From Chionoecetes opilio (Eukaryota; Arthropoda; Malacostraca; Decapoda; Majidae), in assembly GCA_016584305.1 (NCBI GenBank), contig JACEEZ010005919.1, forward strand, positions 186,001-250,000: a stretch of 64,000 bases of DNA, read 5' to 3'. Position 1 is the first letter of the stretch, and each line of letters begins with the position of its first letter. Below the pieces are notes generated by a model. The model was given only the letters and a program-made list of their open reading frames with translations. It was not told the origin of the DNA and ran no database searches. Below, in pieces: positions 46,401 through 52,849 of this stretch. Made by a program: the position numbers and the translations under genes.

Positions 46401-49161
46401 GTACATCCCTTCACTCCTTGCAAGACCTACCTGGATAGCCTCACAATAAAGCCAGTACATCCTTCACTCCTTGCAAGACCTACCTGGATAGCCTCACAAT
46501 AAAGCCAGTACATCCCTTCACTCCTTGCAAGACCTACCTGGATAGCCTCACAATAAAGCCAATACATCCCTTCACTCCTTGCAAGACCTACCTGGATAGC
46601 CTCACAATAAAGCCAGTACATCCCTTCACTCCTTGCAAGACCTACCTGGATAGCCTCACAATAAAGCCAGTACATCCCTTCACTCCTTGCAAGACCTACC
46701 TGGATAGCCTCACAATAAAGCCAGTACATCCTTCACTCCTTGCAAGACCTACCTGGATAGCCTCACAATAAAGCCAGTACATCCCTTCACTCCTTGCAAG
46801 ACCTACCTGGATAGCCTCAAAGTCCTTGCCGCACTCATTGATGGACTCAAAAAAGATGTTCTTGTCCTCCAGAGACCAAAGTTCCCAGGCACGCCGACGC
46901 TTTTTTCCCACGTCCTCTTCCTCTCGACGCTTCTTTCCATCCTCTTCATCTCCAAACTCCCCATCAACACCTGCAAATAACATGAGTACCAACGGTTGTG
47001 TTACTCGAGTGTTGTTGATAAAGTGCACAACATACCTCCACTGCTCCTCTGCCTTGTATTCAACTTTACCTAAGAAAAAATATGATGCGAGTTTAGTTCA
47101 ATGCAACAGGAAATTAGATGCACAACTTTAGGGGATCCAGAAATATGTTAAATACTGCCTGATTTTACAATTACTGAAATATATCCGTGTAAGTAAAGAT
47201 ATTTCTAGAAGATGTGATCTTTAACCCCTTGAGACCTAAAGCTTAATTTCCATTGTAATTTCGCTACTATTAGACAATTTTAAGTGAATATAACCAATTT
47301 CTCATAGATTTGACCTGTTTAGTATCCTTGTCCACTAGTTAATTTGGTACATTAAGTTACTTTTCGTTATTTTATGGCTAATAACATACGATTTCTTATA
47401 GGAAAGGAAAGATGTGGGTGTGAAGGGGTTAAGCTACCCACCTCCTGATTCTTGCTTCTTGGCGCCGACAGAGAGTGCCGGTGGTGGTAGGTCGGCCTTC
47501 GTCTCCTCCCGCCGTTGCTTGTTGAGGACCCGGGCGCTGGTGCGTAGCTGTGGGGTGGGACGCAGGGCAGCAGGTTGTGGCGGCGGGGCGGAGGAAGGCA
47601 CGTTGGGTTGTGGTTGTGAGGTTGTTGAAGGAGCTGAAGAATTGGGTAGTAATAATAACAATAATAATAATAATAATAATAATAATTTTATTCTCACCCG
47701 AAGGCATGCAAGAAAAACAACAACATAATATATAGACGAGGGAATGAACTTAAGTACTAAAGCAAATAATTGAGACTAGCTATATACCTCTACAATAATA
47801 ATAATAATTTTAATATCACCCGGAGGCATACAGGCAAAAAAGCAACAAGACAAAGAGTTAGAAGAATTGGGTGGTGGTTGTGAGGTTGTTGAAGGAGCTG
47901 AAAAATTGGGTGTTCCTGAGAGTAGTTAGACTCTATTAACTCACCCTGTGCCGTGGGGCTGAGAGGTTCGGAGGGGGCTGCATGGGTGTGATGGGTGGGA
48001 GCAGCCTCACCAGCCCCCCCCACACCCTCACCTTTTCCAGGGCTGCCATGGTCTTCAAGCGCTTGGCCTCATCACTCCCCAGGTCTCCATCACTGGGGGA
48101 GGACAAACGTTTGCATCAGTGTTTTATATAGAGCTGATAAGTCTGAAAGGTGTTTAAGTTGATCATTACAGTCGATATTCATTGATGTGTGCTAGCAGGT
48201 GCTTTCTGTGTGTGTGTGTGTGTGTGGGGTTACAGGGAGTTTCGTACACAAGCTGTTTCGTACCCAGGTTTTGTTAGTTGTTTCGTACAATTATTTTGAG
48301 TTTTTTAGTACATACCTTGTGTCGTTTCGTAACTCTAGTAGTCAAGTTCAACTCTGAACTGAGTGTACGAAACGACTATGGTTTCATATAGACTACGAAA
48401 CAACTTTTAGGTGTACGAATCTACTGGTGTACGAAACAACTTGTGTACGAACTGACTGCACCCCGTTCTTAGAGGAGGGCTGTGTGTCAGTCTTGTAATA
48501 TTTTCACACCGGGGCAGCAGTATGAGAAGTGGTCATTATCTCGCACAACCAAGGCGTGTCAAGTCATGATAATGTTCATAAGGACATGACAGTATGTGTT
48601 GAAGGCATATGACAAGCACTCCCATGACCCAGGCTTCTGTCTCTCCCGTTGAGAGAATTTCCGGGAATGGGAAAAAAAACACTACTCTGTAAAACCCGTT
48701 AACACGAGACTTGCGTTATGAGTCACTCGCAAAACATGCAGGGCACAACGGCCGCCACGGCATGCACCAAACCACTGCATGTCTCCCAGGAACACGATTA
48801 ATCCTGCATCAAAGTTCCAGACGACACTTGCCTCTGAGAATGAAGTGGTCAGCCATGTTGGAATAACCACCTACTCTTATATTGACACATTCTCGCCATA
48901 CACGCAAACGTCTCACCTTACTGACCCACGTCATTAATTGATGGACCACTTAGCTACAATGCCACATCCTTAAACCCTACGTACACCTCTTTACATGCAA
49001 TCCCGGGGCCCTTAAAAGATTGCCTTCGGATAGCGATGGGTAGGTCAAAACAAAGATGGCGGGACGGGAACAGCCTTAACTTTTTACTCGTTTACTTACC
49101 TCACTTGGCTGATACTTTCACTATTTTCCTTGATGCTGAGAGTCCGCTTCCTCTTGACCAT
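34898..49161 (-). CDS. CRAMP1: Cramped / CRAMP1 orthologue, gene span from start to stop
   Basis: This is a nuclear SANT-domain protein. Diagnostic blocks in order are: the SANT helix around [63 protein letters not shown]-like [32 protein letters not shown], the basic [24 protein letters not shown], and the C-terminal NENSVDF motif. All have clear counterparts in human CRAMP1. Family members act on chromatin; Drosophila Cramped is Polycomb-related and is required for linker histone H1 gene expression. Phase is continuous from exon 3 through exon 13. Uncertain points are the exon 2 to exon 3 join and two frame changes in the Ser/Pro-rich C-terminal part. About 16 exons over 14.3 kb, with introns full of MITEs and simple repeats. 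Confidence 0.92.
35659..36909 (-). CDS. CRAMP1: Cramped exon 15 (Ser/Pro-rich, LLDISLGG motif), frame change inside
   Basis: The first part ([20 protein letters not shown] onward) is open to about 36040. The conserved downstream part ([20 protein letters not shown], then [12 protein letters not shown] and [10 protein letters not shown]) is in a different frame. LLDISL matches human SALLDISLPG, so both parts are credible Cramped sequence. Somewhere between about 36130 and 36040 there is a small intron, a frameshift or a sequence error. The exon ends TCC A|GTGAGT in phase 1. Confidence 0.65.
36911..37247 (-). CDS. CRAMP1: Cramped exon 14 (Pro/Ser-rich), 3' end uncertain
   Basis: The acceptor CTTCAG opens [20 protein letters not shown] in phase 0. 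The frame continues past an in-frame donor (CCG|GTGAGG, about 37080). It stays open through [20 protein letters not shown] and runs to a stop near 36846. The next conserved coding stretch is in another frame and starts after CTCCACTCAG at 36910. An intron from either CCG|GTGAGG or CAG|GTTCCC to that acceptor would restore phase 0. Confidence 0.6.
37406..37543 (-). CDS. CRAMP1: Cramped exon 13 (basic [12 protein letters not shown] motif)
   Basis: 138 nt, phase 0, acceptor GTTGCAG. It encodes [20 protein letters not shown], matching human HLRKPLVVQRTLLPRP. Two donors keep phase 0: CAG|GTTCGG at 37406 (used here) and AGG|GTAATG at 37424. Confidence 0.82.
38161..38241. repeat. Poly(A) tract with TA interruptions
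   Basis: An A-rich tract of about 80 bp in the Cramped intron between exons 12 and 13, followed shortly by a GAACATAAGAAAATAAG repeat fragment at 38305-38330. Confidence 0.8.
38414..38722 (-). CDS. CRAMP1: Cramped exon 12
   Basis: 309 nt, phase 0, acceptor CCACAG and donor AGT|GTGAGT. A Gly-rich opening, Thr/Ser-rich middle with two copies of LPMPGITTG, and an end [20 protein letters not shown]. Confidence 0.8.
39130..39828 (-). CDS. CRAMP1: Cramped exon 11
   Basis: 699 nt, phase 0. It starts [20 protein letters not shown] (human KPSKLQLEYDW). There follow Thr/Ser runs, a poly-Gln tract from (CTG)n at 39570-39588 on the plus strand, a predicted helix [16 protein letters not shown] and a Pro/Arg-rich tail. 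The long antisense open frames are GC-rich shadows. Confidence 0.88.
39968..40153 (-). CDS. CRAMP1: Cramped exon 10 ([16 protein letters not shown] motif)
   Basis: 186 nt, phase 0. After an Ala/Glu-rich helix it encodes [20 protein letters not shown] then ELYFI, matching human LREEGWNLQTSESLTLAEVYLMM. Acceptor CATCATCAG sits in an (ATC)n run; donor ATT|GTGAGT. Confidence 0.9.
40259..40458. repeat. (TG)n minisatellite with CTTTACATG spacers
   Basis: (TG)n blocks are separated four times by TCTTTACATGTGTG. This compound array lies in the Cramped intron just upstream (minus-strand sense) of exon 10. Confidence 0.9.
40529..41027. mobile_element. hAT-type non-autonomous transposon with perfect 8-bp target duplication
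   Basis: TGGTAGAG at 40529-40536 and again at 41020-41027 is a perfect 8-bp direct duplication flanking a 483-bp element. The ends are inverted: CAGTGTCCTTCAAACTTTTT and CGCGACCC on the left against the complement of GGGTCGCGA and CAGGGTTCTTCAAAGT on the right. The CAGNG-TTC-AAA terminus and the 8-bp target are hallmarks of the hAT superfamily. No transposase is encoded. It lies in the Cramped intron between exons 9 and 10. Confidence 0.93.
41992..42576 (-). CDS. CRAMP1: Cramped exon 9 (acidic region)
   Basis: 585 nt, phase 0, acceptor GCCACAG and donor CAG|GTAAGC. Mostly Glu/Asp-rich and probably disordered, with two sumoylation-type motifs (IKEEP and VKEEG). It starts just downstream of a (TATC)n tract that serves as part of the polypyrimidine region. 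Confidence 0.85.
43023..43495. mobile_element. Foldback element with about 110-bp inverted arms
   Basis: The left arm (CCGGTGTCGTGTGAGCAGCA) and the right arm (complement of CTGGTCACACGACACCGG) match over about 110 bp, including CAGTCCGCCTTTGTTTACTA. The interior has A17 and G9 runs. It also has a second, diverged pair of related blocks (CAGGCATCCTACGACAACA and CAGGCGTCCTCCGACAACA). It appears composite and lies in an intron of Cramped. Confidence 0.8.
43747..43860 (-). CDS. CRAMP1: Cramped exon 8
   Basis: 114 nt, phase 0, acceptor ACCCAG and donor CAG|GTAACG. It encodes [20 protein letters not shown] then IKPISVQ. This aligns with the beta-rich region after the helix in CRAMP1 (EKVTLHLFPGENCTLTPLPG). 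Confidence 0.75.
44323..44519 (-). CDS. CRAMP1: Cramped exon 7
   Basis: 197 nt, phase 1 to phase 0. It encodes [20 protein letters not shown] then [15 protein letters not shown] and a Leu-rich helix ending LQEKW. This corresponds to the human stretch around WARVQSLAQNPRLRM. The donor CTG|GTATCC is weak. Confidence 0.85.
45177..45383 (-). CDS. CRAMP1: Cramped exon 6 (conserved block after SANT)
   Basis: 207 nt, phase 1 in and out. It encodes [20 protein letters not shown], then a Lys-rich stretch with [14 protein letters not shown]. It is strongly conserved with human CRAMP1 ([28 protein letters not shown]). Confidence 0.95.
45718..45844 (-). CDS. CRAMP1: Cramped exon 5 (SANT recognition helix)
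   Basis: 127 nt, phase 0 to phase 1. It encodes [20 protein letters not shown], near-identical to human CRAMP1 ([18 protein letters not shown]). Confidence 0.95.
46043..46244. mobile_element. MITE with about 65-bp inverted ends
   Basis: The left end TATACTGGCCGCACGTTAAG mirrors the right end CTTAACGTGCGGCGAGTATA. Inverted similarity extends over about 65 bp to CGCACGGGA on each side. TA-rich flanks suggest a TA target. It is in the Cramped intron between exons 4 and 5, next to the 54-bp splice-donor array. Confidence 0.82.
46281..46818 (-). repeat. 54-bp tandem array carrying the Cramped exon 4 splice donor
   Basis: About ten units of 54 bp (two of 53 bp). Each contains, in minus-strand sense, GAGGCTATCCAG|GTAGGT: the last 12 coding bases of exon 4 plus its 5' splice site, then about 36 bp of intron. 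Donor copies start at about 46317, 46371, 46425, 46478, 46532, 46586, 46640, 46694, 46747 and 46801 (plus-strand ACCTACCTGG). The last one is the true exon end. Confidence 0.95.
46807..46970 (-). CDS. CRAMP1: Cramped exon 4 (acidic/basic linker and SANT start)
   Basis: 164 nt, phase 1 to phase 0. It encodes a Lys/Glu-rich stretch and then [20 protein letters not shown] to GKDFEAIQ, the first SANT helices (human WESWSTEDKNTFFEGLYEHG). Its donor CAG|GTAGGT and last 12 coding bases are the source of the 54-bp tandem array that follows. Confidence 0.92.
47221..47432. mobile_element. piggyBac-type TTAA MITE, copy 3, nine bases from a splice donor
   Basis: TTAA at 47221-47224 and 47429-47432, with the family ends (TTAACCCCTTGAGACC and GTGAAGGGGTTAA). 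Its right edge is nine bases into the intron from the Cramped exon 3 donor. Confidence 0.9.
47442..47633 (-). CDS. CRAMP1: Cramped exon 3 (linker before SANT)
   Basis: 192 nt, acceptor ATTCTTCAG, phase 1 in and out. A Pro/Gln-rich stretch leads to [20 protein letters not shown], aligning with a basic RSSVRPQSKR stretch in human CRAMP1. The donor GGAG|GTGGGT is followed after nine bases by the TTAA of a MITE. Confidence 0.8.
47605..47915 (-). repeat. Direct duplication including the Cramped exon 3 acceptor
   Basis: A segment of about 46 bp (plus strand GTGGTTGTGAGGTTGTTGAA to GAGCTGAAxAATTGGGT) occurs at 47608-47650, covering the acceptor and first coding bases of exon 3. It occurs again at 47869-47911 within the preceding intron. 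A second pair of blocks (CACCCGxAGGCATxCA, at 47696 and 47818), each next to (AAT)n, lies between them. The upstream copy is a candidate decoy acceptor. Confidence 0.85.
47945..48010 (-). CDS. CRAMP1: Cramped putative coding segment 2b
   Basis: It is open in the frame [20 protein letters not shown] and ends at the strong donor CAGG|GTGAGT in phase 1. That is exactly the phase exon 3 needs. Its own 5' boundary is unclear: reading through from exon 2 is out of frame by one base at the G8 run. It may be a separate exon, or part of exon 2 if the homopolymer length is wrong. Confidence 0.4.
48032..48092 (-). CDS. CRAMP1: Cramped exon 2
   Basis: The acceptor CCCCCAG supplies the single base completing the exon 1 codon. 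It encodes [20 protein letters not shown] and ends in phase 0 at AAG|GTGAGG. The following intronic G8 run at 48014-48021 raises the alternative of continued coding (see findings). Confidence 0.7.
48226..48464. mobile_element. Foldback element built of GTTTCGTAC subterminal motifs
   Basis: The left side carries repeated GTTTCGTAC and the right side repeated GTACGAAAC. The outer ends are also inverted (GGGAGTTTCGTACACAAG versus CTTGTGTACGAACTGACTGC). Length about 239 bp, no coding capacity. It lies in Cramped intron 1. Confidence 0.85.
49100..49161 (-). CDS. CRAMP1: Cramped exon 1 (start codon)
   Basis: It begins [20 protein letters not shown] and ends AG|GTAAGT in phase 2. The start is the first ATG after an in-frame stop a few codons upstream. 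The basic opening resembles a nuclear localisation signal. Confidence 0.8.
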
Positions 49162-49870
49162 CTTCCGTGTCCTGGGGTCTACATGGTGAAGGAAGGAGCG
49201 GCCGCAGCGAAGAGCAAACCACAGTTATCGCCAGCAGTCCTCTCCCTCACACCCGAGCGGTCATTCGCCTCACTGAATTCTCGCCTTTGAAAAGTACCAA
49301 AAACCTTCACTTTAATCTATTTACCACCACGTACACAATTCTGGAACCTTTCATGATCCTTAGGTCGAAAGATAACGAGGCACCGGCGTATAGGAAGGTC
49401 ACTGAACACGTTAAATCAAGTCACAACACCCTCACTCCCTCTTTCTTGTTGTCACTGAGAGGGGCCGTCCCGCTAACGTCCTTCTTACTCGGACATGTCA
49501 AATCATTCATTTCTCTTATTTTTCATTTATTTGCCCGTCTCTCTCGCTTTTCTAGGAGCGTGGGTGATTGGCATGGCTGAGGGGCTGCTAGTTATGAGCT
49601 TTAAAGGCTTGCTAGGCGTGGGTTCAGCGAGGAGAGGCCAAATATCATCTGTTTGTCATTTTCAGTCGCGCGCCTTTCCTCCGACTCGTCCGAATGTGTT
49701 GTTGTTTGGTGTGTGTTTGTGTGTGTGTTTGTACGTGTGTGTGTGTGTGTGTGTGTAGTTGTGGTAGGCGGGAAATGGGATATACTCGTGGGGATGCATC
49801 GCCATACTCATTTGGTTAATCTTACCGGTAACTTTAAGATCATGTATACTTTTGGCATTTCCTATTTCTT

Positions 49871-50293
49871 AAGGCGTTTTCTGCGGGGGATTTCGCTTGC
49901 AAGCGAAAAAATTCCGATTGCAAGATAAGATTTTCATCCTATCTAGACACTTTCACCAACTACAAGGTTATTGACTATACAAAGCGCCGCCACGTCAGCA
50001 CGAACTAGGCGGACTCGAACCGCTGACCGAATGCACAGGGACGCTGCACATTGCGAACTCACGTCTCTACCAACCTTGCCAGCCTGACGGGTGGCAAACG
50101 GGTGAAAATATTCCGATTGCAAGCGGTCACTTTTATAGTGCCCAAACAAACATTTCGCTTGCTGCCGCAACAACAGCAACAACAAATTCTTGCGGGTCGG
50201 GCAATCATCTTCCCTGGATGATTGAACAGCAAGCGAAATTTGAGCAATCAAATTTTTTTCGCTTGAAAGCGAATTCCCCGCAGAAAACGCCTA
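49871..50293. mobile_element. MITE with 50-bp inverted ends enclosing a tRNA-like promoter
   Basis: The ends AGGCGTTTTCTGCGGGGGAT and GAATTCCCCGCAGAAAACGC are inverted, with CGCTTGCAAGCG palindromes just inside. On the minus strand the interior has a perfect Pol III B box (GGTTCGAGTCC, 50011-50021) and an A-box-like TGGCAAGGTTGG (50071-50082), spaced as in a tRNA gene. This suggests a tRNA or SINE head captured inside a DNA-transposon-like element. It lies upstream of Cramped. Confidence 0.75.
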
Positions 50294-51271
50294 TAGTTCA
50301 AAGTAGAGTACCTATATTATATAGAGTAGCGACAACTCGATTTGTGGGCGCCATCTTTGTGCCAAGGCCTCTTCGTTCACCCAAGACCCGGGGAAGTTCT
50401 CAAGGCATGACCCCGCAGTATATCATGTTATACATGTATAAAGGATAGACTGTTATCTTCGGAAATGTTTGTTCTATAAGATTATCACATAAAACACAGT
50501 AAAACACATTAAATAAAGGTTATTATGACTGAAGAAATATGATGAACTTAACATTCACTTAAAACACGTCGTCATGTAACACTTTGTGGGACAGCTTATA
50601 AGATGGGAGATATCAATAGAAGCCGCATTTTATTAGCTTTCCATTGATAGATTTCGTTTTCTGATACATACAGTAGAACCATGCATATATTAGCGTTAAC
50701 TAAATAAATAGCCGCGTTGGCCCCGCTCTCTCTCTCTCTCTCTCTCTCCGTGAAAGAGAAAGAGAGTGAGAGAGATATATGAGTGAAAGAGATATGAGTG
50801 AAAGAGAGATATGAGTGAGAGAGAGATCGAGAGATATGAGCGAGAGAGAGAGTAACGGTTGAGTAACTCAAAACTTTTTTCTACTTATATATATATATAC
50901 TATAATCATTGCCTACTGATCATCTTCATGAATATTCAAGTGGTACTCATCCATCCAAGATTTTTTTTCTTTTCTACTTAGTTCAAGGGAAGACCAGAAA
51001 GAAGGCGATATTGCTTTGAAATTTTGGCTCCATTACACCTACTGGTAAGATGTTTATAATCTATTCAATTTAGGGGTCCCCTGATCTCTGCCACCTACAC
51101 GTTTATGCACAGCAACGGTTTGGAGGTATTGCTAGTTTATGTTCAATTGAGTACTTTAGATCAAAATAACCAACGCACATGGGTGATATCATAATTATTT
51201 ATTTGTATCATCTTATTTCTCATTTGGAGTCCATGGCAAGGGATCATGTTCCAAGTCTTTGGTATGATATA
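50294..51271. other. Intergenic stretch with a GA-rich tract
   Basis: The sequence between Cramped (5' side) and MAP3K1 (3' side). A compound CT/GA tract with GATATGAGTGAAAGA repeats lies at 50727-50851. No gene is recognised. Confidence 0.45.
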
Positions 51272-51771
51272 AGTTTACACCTGGCACTCAAAAAATTTTG
51301 ACTAAAAATGTGTGGCACTCAAAAAAATTGGCACTTACAATTTTTTGGCACTCAAATTTTTATGGGCACTCAAACATTTTTGGCACTCAAAAATGTTTGA
51401 CAAAAATTTTGTTGGCACTCAATTTTTTGTTGGCACTCAAAAACTTTTGGCAGTAAATTTTTTTTGGCAGTAAAACTTTTTGGCACTCAAAATTTGTTGG
51501 CACTAAAACAACAGTGAGGGAGGAGTGACAGCCTGGGGGTGCTACGTAGTACCCCCAGGCTGTCACTCCCATGGAGGTATTATATCTCCATTATTATAGC
51601 TCCACCATGGTCACTCCTCCCTCACTCGCTAGCTATAAAATGGCAATAAAATTTAGTGCCAAAAATATCTAGTGGCAAAAATCTTTTTGTGCCGAAAATG
51701 TTTGAGTGGCAAAAATGTTATAGTGCCAAAAAATTGTAAGTGCCAAAAAAAATTGTGCCAAAAATGTAACT
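51272..51771. mobile_element. Foldback element built of TTTTTGGCACTC motifs
   Basis: The left half has about ten spaced copies of GGCACTCAAA-type motifs, and the right half has their complement (GTGCCAAAAA). The centre holds a near-perfect 48-bp palindrome at 51522-51569 (ACAGCCTGGGGGTGCTACGT and complement), itself enclosed by a further inverted pair (GTGAGGGAGGAGTGA and TCACTCCTCCCTCAC). No coding capacity. Confidence 0.85.
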
Positions 51772-52359
51772 TTTTTTTCTTTTGTATAACTACAGTATGT
51801 GTACTAACTAACATACACGGAATAGCTATAGGTGCCTTGCACTGACGTCACGATCTAACGGCTTCAAGCCAAATGCCGCACGTCGGAGCGAGCTGAAGGA
51901 CCAACAAACTCCACTTGCCGCCCGTGTTTGCCAGCTTATGGTAATTTTCCCCTACTAAATATATGTTTATCAGTATAAAAGGTATACTGTCATCTTCGGA
52001 AATGTTTGTTCTATAATATTATCAAATAAAAAACCGTAAAACACACAGAAGAAATGCCATTATGACTCAAAAAATATGCATGAACTTAATATTCACTTAA
52101 CTCTTCGCCATTTAATACTTTGCCAGAAAACTTTTTACTTGGATGATGTCGATAGAAGCGGAATTTCATTAGCTTTCCATTGATATATTTAGTTTTCTGA
52201 TAAATTAATTAGCAGCATGCATAAATTAGCGTTAACTAAATAAATACCACAATCAATCGGGAAAAATTACCCGATTTCATGATAACTCTGGCACTCTGGT
52301 AAAGATAAGAAAAAGTTTGCAGGAAGAAATATGTTACTTTTCTGGGGGTTTTCATAATA

Positions 52360-52849
52360 CACCTTTTCACTCTCAAATTAGAACAACAGAACTTCAAAAT
52401 AAAACAAATGAATTTCAAAATATAATAGATGAATTCTTTCTTTTAATTTGAAATTCAATTATTTTGATTTGAAGTTGTTATTTTAATTTAAAGTTGTTAT
52501 TCTGATTTAAACTTCAGTTGTTTTAATATAAACTTCAGTTGTTTTAAATTAAAGTAGTTGTTTTAATTTGAAATTCAGTTGTTTTAATTTAAAGTTCAGT
52601 TGTTTTAATTTGAAGTTGTTATTCTGATTTAAACTTCAGTTGTTTTAATATAAACTTCAGATGTTTTAAATTAAAGTAGTTGTTTTAATTTGAAATTCAG
52701 TTGTTTTAATTTGAAGTTGTTATTCTGATTTAAACTTCAGTTGTTTTAATATAAACTTCAGTTGTTTTAAATTAAAGTAGTTGTTTTAATTTGAAGTTCA
52801 CTTGTTTTAATTTAAAGTTCAGTTGTTTTAATTTGAGAGTGACAAGGTG
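52360..52849. mobile_element. Foldback element with TTCAGTTGTTTTAATTT motifs and TA duplication
   Basis: The outer ends CACCTTTTCACTCTCAAATT and AATTTGAGAGTGACAAGGTG are inverted, flanked by TA. The interior is a degenerate array of TTCAGTTGTTTTAAT motifs with a longer period of about 107 bp repeated about three times. A few inverted copies lie near the left end. Confidence 0.85.

Noticed and set aside
46278..46502. Plus-strand frame [18 protein letters not shown] repeated
   Set aside because: Translation of the 54-bp array on the wrong strand for the gene.
50000..50085. A functional tRNA gene
   Set aside because: Pol III boxes are present but I could not fold a full cloverleaf with a paired acceptor stem, and the sequence sits inside an inverted-repeat element.
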